Assembly: GCF_006385685.1 (NCBI RefSeq)
Contig: NZ_VFRP01000020.1
Location: 28,609 to 92,608, forward strand
Direction of reading: 5' to 3'
Source: Amaricoccus solimangrovi
GTDB taxonomy: Bacteria; Pseudomonadota; Alphaproteobacteria; Rhodobacterales; Rhodobacteraceae
Length of the DNA: 64,000 nt
Position 1 is the first letter of the stretch. Each line of letters starts with the position of its first letter. The notes beneath the pieces are model-generated. The model did no database searches. It was given only the letters and a program-made list of their open reading frames with translations, and was not told the DNA's origin. Shown piece after piece: positions 52,838 to 62,179 of this stretch. The translations under genes were made by a program, and so were the position numbers.

Positions 52838-54019
52838 TTACAGGGCTTTGTTATCTATCAAATAAACAATGGTGTTGTACTTCAACTTAGCTTTGTTCTT
52901 CCGGATGGCTTTGCCTGCAGCGCGGGTGGTGGTCTGCGAAACCCTTTCCAGCATAGAATAAAGCATTTGGCTGCCATTGTCAGGTGAATCCTCAAAAGTA
53001 AATGACTGACCACTGCTCACATTCCCGGCAAGCTCTTTTGTAAAGTCCCTGAACTGTGATTCCGGGACATATAGCCCAGCCAAGCCGTCGTTGTCGTAGA
53101 TACTCAGGTCTACCGGGATGATTTGGTTGCCGTAGAGTATAGAGCGGATGGCTATCTCAATTCGTTGGGCACTGAAACCGGAAACAGTGCCGTAGAGGTA
53201 GCTGCCTTTCTTTATTTCGTAGTCCCGCACATAGATGTCATCCAGCAAGCGAATCCTGATCCTGCCGCCTTGCATCACCTTCAACCCTTCGTCCAGAATA
53301 GCTCTGATAAACTGCTCCTCACCGTCGGCTGTAATGGTATTGAAAAAGGCTTTATTCGTATTCCTGCTTTTGGTCACGGGTAACGGTGTCGGCTCTTGCT
53401 TCTCGGAAGCCGGTGCATGGGCTTTCATCGGCTGTGGCCCCGTACGAGAAGGCACAGGTTCCTCTCCTATCCGGCTCAGGCTGTCAATAAACATCATCTG
53501 CTCTCGGAATAGCCGCATCTCCTCTTCATATGCCGATTCAACTTTTCGCATAGGGCGGGTTGACCGTACAGGCACAGAGGCAGTAGCAGACGCATAGCGC
53601 TCTGAGCTGAGGCGCTGCCGCTGGCTTACCCGCTCCATAAACTCCTCCGGCTGCTGATCCGATAGGATACGGTTATTGAGACTGTCGAGCATCCGCCGCT
53701 CCTCCTCCGTGTACACGCTGCCATAGGCCATGTCCCTGGGGTCTACCCTATCCTCCCCGATTTCCTGCATGGCCGAGTAGTCGGTCCTATACTTAAACTC
53801 GTCCCGAAAAGCCGAGAACTTATCCTTCATTTCCCGCTTTCTCAGGTTGGCATCCGGAAGGGAGGTATTCAGGGCTGTTGTCTCGGTGAGTTCCACTTTC
53901 GTTTGTGCGGCGGTGGCCGCCGGTGTCATGTCCAGCCACAGGTAATTAAGCAGTACAAGGAAAGGGAGTATGATGAGCGGGATGGCATACCTGGGATGCC
54001 GAAAGTTAATTCTCTTCAT
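52838..54019 (-). CDS. traM: Conjugative transfer protein TraM
   Basis: A 393-residue protein with one N-terminal TM helix (YAIPLIILPFLVLLNYLWLD), a long low-complexity periplasmic linker (about residues 40-215, many Arg/Glu/Pro) and a conserved C-terminal TraM domain from about residue 225 (NKAFFNTITADGEEQFIRAI ... EIAIRSILYGNQIIPVDLSI). TraM is the VirB10-like scaffold of Bacteroidetes T4SS. It overlaps the small membrane protein upstream by 14 bp. Confidence 0.9.
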   Translation of the reverse strand: MKRINFRHPRYAIPLIILPFLVLLNYLWLDMTPAATAAQTKVELTETTALNTSLPDANLRKREMKDKFSAFRDEFKYRTDYSAMQEIGEDRVDPRDMAYGSVYTEEERRMLDSLNNRILSDQQPEEFMERVSQRQRLSSERYASATASVPVRSTRPMRKVESAYEEEMRLFREQMMFIDSLSRIGEEPVPSRTGPQPMKAHAPASEKQEPTPLPVTKSRNTNKAFFNTITADGEEQFIRAILDEGLKVMQGGRIRIRLLDDIYVRDYEIKKGSYLYGTVSGFSAQRIEIAIRSILYGNQIIPVDLSIYDNDGLAGLYVPESQFRDFTKELAGNVSSGQSFTFEDSPDNGSQMLYSMLERVSQTTTRAAGKAIRKNKAKLKYNTIVYLIDNKAL

Positions 54020-54392
54020 GGATGATTCGGTTTAAACGCTGATCAATATCTTTGAGAAAAACACTGTCTTGGGCACGCAGGCTGTCAGGGTTTAACTGCC
54101 TGGCCGTGTTGTAGAGCTTTATCAGCTCCAGCATATCTGCGGTACTCGACCTGCCTATAGTCATCTTGTCGCCAGAAGTATCAAGCTGCCTGTACAGCTT
54201 GCCAGCCGACACGGCATAGGTTCCCTGGTGCAGGTGCCGGACGACTAATAGCCCCATGACAGCCACAGACAGTAAAACTAGCATGGCCAGCACCACTGCT
54301 TTAGGATTCGAGGCACAGTAGTCCCTGACACTTTCCTTGAGGTATGAAAGCCTTTGCTTTATGTTACCGCTAAAAGGATTTCTTCTCGACAT
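54006..54392 (-). CDS. Small membrane protein between traK and traM (TraL-like position)
   Basis: A 128-residue protein with one TM helix (residues 36-55, VLAMLVLLSVAVMGLLVV) and a periplasmic helical tail (LYRQLDTSGDKMTIGR, LNPDSLRAQDSVFLKDIDQR). Its position is that of traL in CTnDOT-like operons, but the sequence does not let me confirm the family. It overlaps both neighbours (23 bp with traK, 14 bp with traM). Confidence 0.7.
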   Translation of the reverse strand: MSRRNPFSGNIKQRLSYLKESVRDYCASNPKAVVLAMLVLLSVAVMGLLVVRHLHQGTYAVSAGKLYRQLDTSGDKMTIGRSSTADMLELIKLYNTARQLNPDSLRAQDSVFLKDIDQRLNRIIHEEN

Positions 54393-54978
54393 ACTCCAAG
54401 TCCTTGTTCATGACCGTTTTCCAGTTCTTTATCAAAAGTCCATGGGGGTTGTTCTCTGTGCGCGGCACTTCCTCAAGATCCCCCTCTGTGACAAGAAGTC
54501 TTTTCATCACAGAGGTCTCCCGCTCAATGCGCTGTGTGGCGTAGTAGGTAAAGTGCCTGTTTTCGTCCACTTTAACGCTATCGGTTTTGATCGTCAAAAC
54601 CGCAGAGCTCGCCAGGATCTGGTTGTAATAGCCCTTCTCCTTCAGGTTGTTGTATTGTGCCAGACCGGACTCATCCACCAGGTACATGGCCTTGGAGATG
54701 TTATTCTTGATGTAGGCGTCATCTGGAGGTAGCGTGAAGAAGAGCAGGTGAAACATGTTCACGTGCGACTTGTACTCTACTGTCCGGTTTACCCCCAGCT
54801 CGGTCTGCTCCACCAAGAGCGGCACCGAGTGGTCAATCACATAAATCTTCTTCCTCTGCTCCTCGGCATAACGAAAGGCAAAGGCGCAAACCGTACCTAC
54901 TATAATGATGGAGGAGATAAAGCTGCCGATACTCACGGCAAATGCCAGCTTCATTTTCTTTTCGAGGTTGTTTATCAT
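54370..54978 (-). CDS. traK: Conjugative transfer protein TraK
   Basis: A 202-residue protein with an N-terminal TM helix (FAVSIGSFISSIIIVGTVCA) and a periplasmic alpha/beta domain containing KIYVIDHSVPLLVEQTELG, KSHVNMFHLLFFTLPPDDAYI and YATQRIERET, the TraK family pattern, playing the VirB8-like role of joining inner-membrane and core complexes. It lies between traJ (17-bp gap) and the small membrane gene. Confidence 0.9.
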   Translation of the reverse strand: MINNLEKKMKLAFAVSIGSFISSIIIVGTVCAFAFRYAEEQRKKIYVIDHSVPLLVEQTELGVNRTVEYKSHVNMFHLLFFTLPPDDAYIKNNISKAMYLVDESGLAQYNNLKEKGYYNQILASSAVLTIKTDSVKVDENRHFTYYATQRIERETSVMKRLLVTEGDLEEVPRTENNPHGLLIKNWKTVMNKDLEYVEKKSF

Positions 54979-54995
54979 AGCAAGCGCTTTTTAGT

Positions 54996-55991
54996 TTATT
55001 TTAAAATTCCTCCGGCCGCCTTCGCAGCTCCTCCTGCCATTGTACCAATGGCATTACCCACACCCGTGGTGTGCACGATCCAGGTGGAAATAATGGGAAT
55101 GGTCAGCATGGCCAATCCTCCCACAATCAAGGAGACGATGTAGAAACTGATGCCGCCCGAGGGGAAGGAAACGTAGGCAATGAACATCTCTTCGTTGCCC
55201 AGTACTGCCTTCAGGATATCTATTTCCTTCATCAACCCATACTTGACCAGTACAAAGGAGATGGACATAATGATATAGCCCAGTCCCGAGTACAGCCCTA
55301 CGGAAATATAGCGGGCAATCCAGGCCAGGTAGGAGTCCCGAAAGCCCGGCAGCACGCTAAGGGCAAAGGAGAAGGGGCCCAGGATCACCAGAATGCCTGC
55401 AAAGATGATCTGCAGGAAATAGATAATGTAGGAGCATACCTGAAAGATGCTGATCACAATCCACTCCACCACCATCATCGCCGTAAAGTGCAGCTTGGCC
55501 ATCAGCATCAGGTAATAGCCTTTCATTTTGTTAAACAGGGGTTGCAGGTCAATCCCCATCGTTTCGTACCAGCTCGCGTCACTGGCCTCACTCTCAATAC
55601 GCTCAAACTCGGCGCTGCTCTCAGAGAGCTTCCGGGCCACACTGTCCACCAGCGCGAGGCGTTCCCTGTGCAAATCCTCCACCTGGTCTACTTGCGCGCC
55701 GTACATGCCTTTTGCCTGATCATTGACTAGCTGCAGCGGCAGGTTCACCGCGTCGATAAATCCTGGCCAGAAAACAATCACCAGTGTCAGGGCGAAAGGA
55801 CGCAGCAAAGGCATGATGCGAAGCGTTTCATCCCCGGCCATCATTTTGTAAGCCTCCAGGCCGAAGTACAGCAGCATGCTGATGGCGCAAAGCGCCTGCG
55901 CATCATACAGGAAAACACTCACCAAATCCTGTATATTGAGAAAGAGCCCGTCGAACAGGTCAAATATGGCTTTATCGATCAATTCACGCAT
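54996..55991 (-). CDS. traJ: Conjugative transfer protein TraJ
   Basis: A 331-residue polytopic inner-membrane protein with about six TM helices (for example LRPFALTLVIVFWPGFIDAV; YIIYFLQIIFAGILVILGPF; YSGLGYIIMSISFVLV) and a Gly/Ala-rich C-terminus (GTMAGGAAKAAGGILK). This is the TraJ family, the VirB6-like channel component. In operon with traK downstream; ends 4 bp after the next upstream gene. Confidence 0.9.
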   Translation of the reverse strand: MRELIDKAIFDLFDGLFLNIQDLVSVFLYDAQALCAISMLLYFGLEAYKMMAGDETLRIMPLLRPFALTLVIVFWPGFIDAVNLPLQLVNDQAKGMYGAQVDQVEDLHRERLALVDSVARKLSESSAEFERIESEASDASWYETMGIDLQPLFNKMKGYYLMLMAKLHFTAMMVVEWIVISIFQVCSYIIYFLQIIFAGILVILGPFSFALSVLPGFRDSYLAWIARYISVGLYSGLGYIIMSISFVLVKYGLMKEIDILKAVLGNEEMFIAYVSFPSGGISFYIVSLIVGGLAMLTIPIISTWIVHTTGVGNAIGTMAGGAAKAAGGILK

Positions 55992-55995
55992 GGCA

Positions 55996-56625
55996 TCAGT
56001 CGGTTAGGTCCTGACTCGTTTTAAAGAGAGAAATGAGCCGCCTGAAATCATTCCTCAATGCTGTAAGCTCCCCGATGTATACCCGCAGCTGCTCCCCCTT
56101 TTTGGCATCGTCCAGGTAAGCGTCCAGGATTATCTCGATGTCGGCGTTGATTCTATCCCGCTCGGCATGGATGGCCAAAATATAATCTGCCTGCACCCCG
56201 GCCTGCACCGCCTCAGCATTCATCCCCAATAGGGCTGTGTTAAGTTCATCAATCTTCTTTTTATAAAGGAGGTGGTATCCCTTATTCAGGGACCTGTCGG
56301 CAAACTTGAACATCTCCTGCTCATATACCTGGCTTATTGCTTCCTCCTGCGCCTGGGCCTTCACCCTGTTCTGGTTCAGCAAAGCCATGGTAGGGGCAAG
56401 CTGCAGCATGTTCCGCCTGTCAGGCCCTTTCCTGTACTTGTTATGAAACAGAATAAAGTACCATTTCGGGTTGAACTTTCCCCAACGAGTAACAACCTCC
56501 CGCTCCAGTTGGTACCTTGTGTTTTTACTATTAACTGGCTGCACGCCTTGCCCTAGAGCATCTGTAAAGAGGCCAGGAAGCAGGGCCAGGCATAAAGTGG
56601 GTACAATTATTGAATTCATAGCCAT
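55996..56625 (-). CDS. Conjugation operon protein of unknown family
   Basis: A 209-residue exported protein (signal IIVPTLCLALLPGLFTDALG) that is strongly helical and charged (LEREVVTRWGKFNPKWYFIL, KKKIDELNTALLGMNAEAVQ, GEQLRVYIGELTALRNDFRR). I do not recognise a family. It lies between the VirB5-like gene and traJ, 4 bp before the latter, so it belongs to the transfer apparatus by position. Confidence 0.65.
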   Translation of the reverse strand: MAMNSIIVPTLCLALLPGLFTDALGQGVQPVNSKNTRYQLEREVVTRWGKFNPKWYFILFHNKYRKGPDRRNMLQLAPTMALLNQNRVKAQAQEEAISQVYEQEMFKFADRSLNKGYHLLYKKKIDELNTALLGMNAEAVQAGVQADYILAIHAERDRINADIEIILDAYLDDAKKGEQLRVYIGELTALRNDFRRLISLFKTSQDLTD

Positions 56626-56634
56626 AGAGATAAT

Positions 56635-57306
56635 TTACTTCTTGATTGCCTTGTACTCATCCATCAGGGAGCGGATGATCGCCTGGCTGTTGTCAGGATA
56701 GGCAAGTCCCATCGGGTTCATGGTCTTCAAAAGTCCCGCGTACTTGGCCACACGCATCTTTCGGGTAATGGAATAGGCTAGGCCCCGCATCACCCGCAGC
56801 TCGTCCACCACGTGGCGGATAAGGGTGAGCCTGTCGGCATTGTTCATCAGGTTCACATCCGTGCCGATGACAGCCACCTGGTAGATATAGGTAAACAGAT
56901 CGGATGTACGGTTGAGCAGCTCCAGCTCTGTCTTGGCGGCAATCAGGAGCAACTCGTTATCACCGCGCGCCAGTTCCATCATTTGGTTTTGGTAGTGGCC
57001 TATGTCTGCGGCAATTTGGGAGGCATAAATAATATTTTTACTCTGCCCGATAATGGATTGAACGGATTTGAGAGAGTTGTACATCTTTTCCTCCAGCTCT
57101 TTGATCTGCGTCATCTTCAGGCTGATGGTCGTCTGCAGGGCCGCAATCTTTCCTTCGTTTTCCTTAATGTCGTTTAAGGCCGCCTGCTGGGCCGTATGAT
57201 TCACAACAAGTGTGGAGACGACCGCCGGGTCAAAAACAACCTGCTGGGCTAGTACATGACCTGTTAGCAGGCTCATGAAGCTAAGCGTGTAGAGGTACTT
57301 TTTCAT
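56635..57306 (-). CDS. TraI/VirB5-like exported helical protein
   Basis: A 223-residue exported protein (MKKYLYTLSFMSLLTGHVLAQ) with long coiled-coil-like helices (LNDIKENEGKIAALQTTISL, KMTQIKELEEKMYNSLKSVQ) similar to VirB5-type minor pilus or adhesion proteins. In Bacteroidetes operons this position is occupied by TraI. It overlaps the VirB4-type gene by 26 bp. Assignment by position and helical character only. Confidence 0.7.
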   Translation of the reverse strand: MKKYLYTLSFMSLLTGHVLAQQVVFDPAVVSTLVVNHTAQQAALNDIKENEGKIAALQTTISLKMTQIKELEEKMYNSLKSVQSIIGQSKNIIYASQIAADIGHYQNQMMELARGDNELLLIAAKTELELLNRTSDLFTYIYQVAVIGTDVNLMNNADRLTLIRHVVDELRVMRGLAYSITRKMRVAKYAGLLKTMNPMGLAYPDNSQAIIRSLMDEYKAIKK

Positions 57307-59725
57307 AGCTGCGTTGCAAAATCAGTTGAACAAATTCATTTAGCTTGAGCCCCGAGGCCCTGAAGTCTGCGACAAACCTTTCCAGGGCTTCCCTGAAATC
57401 CCCATACTTGCTCAGGTACACTTGCATGGCCTCTTTTTCCTGGCGCTCGGTGGTGAAGGTCAGGTACTCTTCCAGCGACACCTCCACGCCGTACACCTCA
57501 CCGGAAGCCCCGCGCTTGATGTAGACTTCCTTGAAGCGGCCCCGCCCCTCTTTGTTGTCGAGGCTGTTGATGGTAAATATCTTCTTGCGCTCCACCTCAT
57601 TGATAGAGAGCAGCGCGGCGATCTCATCGAAATTGTCCTTGAACTTGGTCTGGTCCAACAGGCAGATGGTATCGGAGTTGTTGATGACGGAGTTCTTAAC
57701 CACAACATTGCCGATGATATCATCCAGCTCCTGTGTCACGACCACGGCCTCTCCCCAGAATTTGCGAACCGTTTTATAGACGTAGAGGATATAGCCGGCC
57801 ATCAGCGGAGAGGCAATGGCCTTCCAGGCCTCCTCAATGATGAGCGCCTTACGGTTCTTCTTGTGGCGCATCTTCTGAAGGAACACATCCATGATAATCA
57901 GGGTGGTGATCGGGAAAAGAATCTTATGCTCCTTGATGGCATCTATTTCAAAGACAATGAAGGGTTCATCGAACAGGGTGGTATCCATCTCGTTGTTCAG
58001 GATCTGCCCATACGCCTCCCCTTTGCAGAACTTCTTGAGGATAAAGCGATAACTGGTCAGGTCAAAGTCAATGGACTCTTTTTGCGTGATCTCGTCGATC
58101 TTTCTGATGGAGAAGTCATAGAAGGACTGGAAGGAAAGATAGCTGCTCTCCAAGCCGTTTTCAAAGTAGTATTGGTAATAGGAAGTGATAACGGAAGAGA
58201 GGACACTGTCCTCAATTTGGCTGACAGTGCCCTCGGCACCTTTCCAGAGCAGGCCCACCAATGACTTGAGAAACTCCCGCTTCTCCTCGTTGAATTCGGC
58301 AGCAGAGATCCGGAAGGGGTTCATCGTAATAGGCTGCTCTTCGGAGTAGGTAATGTAGCGGCCCCTGTAGTAGGCACACAGCCCAGAATAACTGTGCCCG
58401 GTATCCACCAAAATAACATCTGTGTCCTGCAGGGCATACTGCCGGATCAGGTGGTTCATGAAAAATGACTTCCCCGCTCCCGAAGGCCCCAACACGAACT
58501 TGTTACGGTTATTCATCCGGCCTGAGAAGATGGGCGCATCACTTGTGTCAATCGTGATAGGAATCCCCTGTCGGTCCGTGAAGTATACCTGAAAGCTGGA
58601 TGACTCACTTTGCAGCAAACGTTCTTTAAAAAGCAGACATAAGGCCGCGTCTGAAGTAGTCAAAAATTTATCATATACTTTAAGCTCCGAACTATTGCCG
58701 GGCAAGGCACACCGGAATAGTTCGAGTTGGTTATATGCGTTTCGGGAGGGAATAATACCAATGGAAAACAAAGCGCTTTCCAGATAGTTAGCGGCACGGT
58801 CTATCTCCTTTTCTCTGGCTGAAAGCAGCACGCTGTAGTGTCCGTACACGAGCAGCTGGTTATCCTTGGCGATATCGGCCATCACCTGATCAATATCCTG
58901 CACACTCAGATCATTGGCCGGGTCAGGCATGGAGAGGTGTTTCTTTCTTTTGGCCTGCAGCCTGGCCAATTCATGGCGCTGATCAGGGATTTGGATCACC
59001 TGGTTGTACACCAGGCAGTCACAACCTGGCACCTGGTGCAGAAAATGCATCAGGTCTACCGGGAGGCTGTACCCTATGTGAAGCGCTGTGTTTGGCTTAA
59101 GATTGGACGGAAAGTTGATCTCATCTATGTCCACAAGCGAGATACATCGGATAACGCTGTCACCAACTTGCAGGCCTTCCTCTGAGGCAAGGAGGTTATT
59201 GAGCGCATAAACCTCATCGGAAAAGTTGAAGGCAAGAATGCGGGAAATAAACTTCTTCACCTCTATCTCTTTCAGAGCATAGGGCTTGAAAGACCTGCTC
59301 TCCAGTATGTCCAGCACTTTGGCAACGTTCCGCTGGAATGCTTTGAAGTCTTTCTCGTCATATGTAAAGAAGCTGGAGCGCCGCACGTCCCTTGTTATAG
59401 TCAGGTATGTAGAAACATCCAGGTACTCTCTTCCTGCAAATGCCTCCTGAAATTTCTGACTCAGGAGATCATCCGTTTGCTTCGGCACATAGCGCTTCCT
59501 GGCTAGTATGTCCGTTTTCTGAAGGGTGTAGCCTGCGCCTAGAATTTTAACGATGTTGGCAAAGGTCTGGTGGAAGAGATAGTATGCCTCCACGTCTGCA
59601 CAGTACTGCAGGGCTGGATTTTGTACTTTGATGATAACCGAATAGTCTCCGCGCTCATGATATAGAATATCATGGGCATGACGGTCTATGCCAATGTATG
59701 GCAGACCAAACCGCTGCTTTTTCAT
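57281..59725 (-). CDS. traG: TraG/VirB4-type conjugation ATPase
   Basis: An 814-residue ATPase. The N-terminal part has the TraG_N-like start (RFGLPYIGIDRHAHDILYHE). The motor domain has Walker A Gly413-Pro-Ser-Gly-Ala-Gly-Lys419-Ser420 (VLGPSGAGKSFFMNHLIRQY) and a Walker B DVILVDTGHSYSG with a distal ALIIEEAWKAIASPLM. VirB4 ATPases power pilus assembly and DNA transfer. Longest gene of the operon and complete. Confidence 0.95.
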   Translation of the reverse strand: MKKQRFGLPYIGIDRHAHDILYHERGDYSVIIKVQNPALQYCADVEAYYLFHQTFANIVKILGAGYTLQKTDILARKRYVPKQTDDLLSQKFQEAFAGREYLDVSTYLTITRDVRRSSFFTYDEKDFKAFQRNVAKVLDILESRSFKPYALKEIEVKKFISRILAFNFSDEVYALNNLLASEEGLQVGDSVIRCISLVDIDEINFPSNLKPNTALHIGYSLPVDLMHFLHQVPGCDCLVYNQVIQIPDQRHELARLQAKRKKHLSMPDPANDLSVQDIDQVMADIAKDNQLLVYGHYSVLLSAREKEIDRAANYLESALFSIGIIPSRNAYNQLELFRCALPGNSSELKVYDKFLTTSDAALCLLFKERLLQSESSSFQVYFTDRQGIPITIDTSDAPIFSGRMNNRNKFVLGPSGAGKSFFMNHLIRQYALQDTDVILVDTGHSYSGLCAYYRGRYITYSEEQPITMNPFRISAAEFNEEKREFLKSLVGLLWKGAEGTVSQIEDSVLSSVITSYYQYYFENGLESSYLSFQSFYDFSIRKIDEITQKESIDFDLTSYRFILKKFCKGEAYGQILNNEMDTTLFDEPFIVFEIDAIKEHKILFPITTLIIMDVFLQKMRHKKNRKALIIEEAWKAIASPLMAGYILYVYKTVRKFWGEAVVVTQELDDIIGNVVVKNSVINNSDTICLLDQTKFKDNFDEIAALLSINEVERKKIFTINSLDNKEGRGRFKEVYIKRGASGEVYGVEVSLEEYLTFTTERQEKEAMQVYLSKYGDFREALERFVADFRASGLKLNEFVQLILQRSYEKVPLHA

Positions 59726-59773
59726 GGCTAAGAAAAGTGATGACGTTAAAATTGTGCTGCCAGGGCCAGACTC

Positions 59774-60076
59774 CTATCTTCGTGCAGAGCGCCTCCATTG
59801 TGCGGGCATGATGTATACCCCTTTGGACTTCGTTTTATGATGCAACCCTTTCTTCTGCTGCATAGCCGTAAACCCCATACCGCCGAAAGTCACGACCACC
59901 AAGGCTACCAGACCTGAAAAGAAGTTGAGCGAAACAGATAAGACAACTGCCGCAAAGAAGCCAGTTAGAACGGAGGCCAGGCCCCAGTAGATATATCTAC
60001 CTTTCAAGGACTTAAATACAAGGGGTTTTTGCAGCCCCTTGTAGACATTAAATCCTCTGTTAGCTTCAGGAGCCAC
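59774..60076 (-). CDS. traF: DUF4133 protein TraF (VirB3-like)
   Basis: A 100-residue protein with two TM helices (YIYWGLASVLTGFFAAVVL and FFSGLVALVVVTFGGMGFTA) separated by a short loop, preceded by NVYKGLQKPLVFKSLKGRY, the DUF4133 signature, and followed by a basic tail. This is the TraF protein of Bacteroidetes elements, equivalent to VirB3. It is 3 bp after traE and ends 48 bp before traG. Confidence 0.9.
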   Translation of the reverse strand: MAPEANRGFNVYKGLQKPLVFKSLKGRYIYWGLASVLTGFFAAVVLSVSLNFFSGLVALVVVTFGGMGFTAMQQKKGLHHKTKSKGVYIMPAQWRRSARR

Positions 60077-60079
60077 GGC

Positions 60080-60373
60080 TTACAAGCCGAAGAAGGCTTT
60101 GATCACCACCCCCACCACCATCAGGAATACACAGGACCCCATCCACCCCATGACAGCCTTTTGTGTGTCCTGGTCTCCGGAGTTCCACTTGATGTACACC
60201 CTAACTCCCCCAATCAGGCCAACAATAGCTCCGATGACCAGGATTAGGTTGCCTACAGGGTCAATGTAAGTTTGGAGTTCAGAGGCTCCGGCATCAATGC
60301 CTCCGGCCCCTTGAGCAAAGGAAGATGGGACAGCGAGGACTACCAATACGAGCATAGCAAGTAACTTTTTCAT
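60080..60373 (-). CDS. traE: DUF4134 protein TraE (pilin-like)
   Basis: A 97-residue exported protein: signal MKKLLAMLVLVVLAVPSSFAQ, a short polar loop, then two TM helices (NLILVIGAIVGLIGGVRVYI and KAVMGWMGSCVFLMVVGVVI). It is the DUF4134/TraE family with the two-helix form of VirB2 pilins. ATG 60373 gives a textbook signal peptide; an upstream ATG at 60385 would add MTEI. Twelve to 24 bp separate it from the preceding gene. Confidence 0.88.
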   Translation of the reverse strand: MKKLLAMLVLVVLAVPSSFAQGAGGIDAGASELQTYIDPVGNLILVIGAIVGLIGGVRVYIKWNSGDQDTQKAVMGWMGSCVFLMVVGVVIKAFFGL

Positions 60374-60397
60374 AATCTCTGTCATTGAGTTAAAAAT

Positions 60398-60808
60398 TTA
60401 TGAAGAAAAAGGTATTGCGTTTGAAAGTCGCCTGGCGTTCTGAAGGAACTCCTCTAGGGGTATCCCCTGCCCTATCACGGGCATGGCGACACTATTCTCA
60501 GAGGCCGTCTGGTGCGCAAAGGCATGCCCGTCGGCTGTAACAGGATATTCTTGGAGACCGCTATCCAAGGGTTGCTCCTCCTGCTCGTAATCCTCATAAT
60601 CCTCCTCGAATTCTTCCTCCAGGTAATCCTCGTCCACAATGTCTTGGGGTGCCTCTGTAGTGTCTACTAAATCTGAAACACTGTACTGCGCCACCATATC
60701 TGCGGCTACGCCTTTTGCATTTCGAAGGTACAGGTCAAATAACAGGTTACCTGCATAATAAAGCACATAGAGTACTGCTACCGTAGCAAAGAAAACGCCC
60801 CAAGACAT
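60398..60808 (-). CDS. Membrane protein with acidic cluster in the tra operon
   Basis: A 136-residue protein with one N-terminal TM helix (GVFFATVAVLYVLYYAGNLL) and, in the following soluble part, a dense acidic block at about residues 60-78 (EDYLEEEFEEDYEDYEQEEQ). No family recognised. It is the first gene after the 154-bp gap and presumably acts at the membrane during transfer. Confidence 0.55.
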   Translation of the reverse strand: MSWGVFFATVAVLYVLYYAGNLLFDLYLRNAKGVAADMVAQYSVSDLVDTTEAPQDIVDEDYLEEEFEEDYEDYEQEEQPLDSGLQEYPVTADGHAFAHQTASENSVAMPVIGQGIPLEEFLQNARRLSNAIPFSS

Positions 60809-60962
60809 AGCTATATAATTTAAGTTAAAACATCAATTTACAAACTAGACATTCCTACTTTAAATATATAATCGATATGAAATACGGTTTTATACTTATA
60901 CGTATATTTTAAGATTAGATTATTTATTTATATACTTTTTTACCTAATGTTATAGATTCAGC

Positions 60963-61457
60963 TTAGTTCAAGAACTTGTTATCCGTTCTATCTCGGAGCC
61001 TTTGGATCTCCTCTTTATGCTCTTCAATAAATTTGGCAAACAGGTAGCTTGCCAGCACATTGATTTTGATCCCTCCTTTTTTCTTCAGCAGGTCTAGCAC
61101 TTCGTGTATATGCACGTCCACATAAACTGTTTTGGAGGTAAAGGTAAACTCATCCTTCGCACTATCGAGCTCAGCAAGCAGTTGTTCAAAGCTCAAACCT
61201 GACGCTGCTTTACCCGAAGCCTTTGCAGCTGTCTTTTTCGAGGAAGGCGCCTCCTGCTTTTTGCCTGCTGTAGCGGTAGAAGAAGCCTTAGGCTTTTCAC
61301 CTTTTTTGCCCGATTTTGAAACTGCGGGCGCCATCTCTTCTTTTTCCTCAGGAACTGGTTGAACAGCTTTCTCTTCTGCGTTTTTCTGCTGAGGAGCCTG
61401 TCCTATGCTTTGCTTAAAGCTCTTGATGTCAAACCCTTTGTTACCTGCTGTAGCCAT
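60963..61457 (-). CDS. DUF3408-like transfer protein with Lys/Ala-rich N-terminus
   Basis: A 164-residue protein. The first 95 residues are low-complexity, rich in Lys, Ala, Glu and Pro (SGKKGEKPKASSTATAGKKQ). The C-terminal 70 residues (TSKTVYVDVHIHEVLDLLKK, INVLASYLFAKFIEEHKEEI) resemble the ribbon-helix-helix-like DUF3408 domain placed after ParA in Bacteroidetes tra operons. Likely DNA-binding partner of ParA. Lies 72 bp after ParA on the same strand. Confidence 0.65.
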   Translation of the reverse strand: MATAGNKGFDIKSFKQSIGQAPQQKNAEEKAVQPVPEEKEEMAPAVSKSGKKGEKPKASSTATAGKKQEAPSSKKTAAKASGKAASGLSFEQLLAELDSAKDEFTFTSKTVYVDVHIHEVLDLLKKKGGIKINVLASYLFAKFIEEHKEEIQRLRDRTDNKFLN

Positions 61458-61529
61458 GAATAATATACGTTATTTAATTAAAATGTTTCAATTATTGAAT
61501 ATTAATATAAATTTTATTTAAAGAATCTT

Positions 61530-62159
61530 CTATATTGTCTCTAAATACTCATTATATATATACCCAAAAGAATTATCGAGCACCCCTCGAATATCCGAAG
61601 AGATCGATACGGTATCTATGCGTTGAAATCCTACACGGTCTGGCAGCGCCGGAGCCACAGTGCCGAACTGCGCCAGCTGCTCATCCACGGCAGCTTTCAA
61701 TTCATAGTTCACGGAGGACTTCAGGCGGTTTGGCAGGAACACAATCCTTACCTGCGGGTTAACGTGCTTGGCCACCTGAACAAAGAACATGGTGGACTCA
61801 AAAGTCATTTTTTCATAGGAAAACGGACAGACGATTACTTCAGCATCCTGGTATACAGCAATAAGCTCGTTCGTGTCCAGCCTGCCAGGCATGTCCATAA
61901 TAACATGCCCCCCTTGCAGACTGTCAATATGCACCTTGTATTTCGGGTACTCCTCTACCTCCATCTTGATAACCTCGTACAGTGGGTCATTGGCATACAG
62001 CTCCTTCTCCTTCTCCCATCTGGAGTAGATGGAGTCCTGAAAGTCCATATCCAGGATGATTACATTGTCCTTTTTCTCCAAGGCCAGATAGTTAGCCAGC
62101 AGTATACAGGTGGTGGACTTGCCTACCCCTCCTTTTTGGTTTGCTACTACAATTTTCAT
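61530..62159 (-). CDS. ParA-family ATPase (TraA)
   Basis: A 209-residue Walker-type ATPase with Lys9-Gly-Gly-Val-Gly-Lys14-Ser-Thr (NQKGGVGKSTT), VIILDMDFQDSIYSRW and GGHVIMDMPGRLD. It is a short ParA/Soj form with no N-terminal DNA-binding domain. In CTnDOT-type elements the ParA-like TraA heads the transfer operon; it could help segregation or position the transfer complex. It lies 20 bp after the relaxase gene. Confidence 0.92.
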   Translation of the reverse strand: MKIVVANQKGGVGKSTTCILLANYLALEKKDNVIILDMDFQDSIYSRWEKEKELYANDPLYEVIKMEVEEYPKYKVHIDSLQGGHVIMDMPGRLDTNELIAVYQDAEVIVCPFSYEKMTFESTMFFVQVAKHVNPQVRIVFLPNRLKSSVNYELKAAVDEQLAQFGTVAPALPDRVGFQRIDTVSISSDIRGVLDNSFGYIYNEYLETI

Positions 62160-62179
62160 GTATTAATCGTCTATGTATA

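Noticed and set aside
57422-58264. 280-codon plus-strand frame within traG
   Set aside because: Antisense to the VirB4-type ATPase gene; shadow frame.
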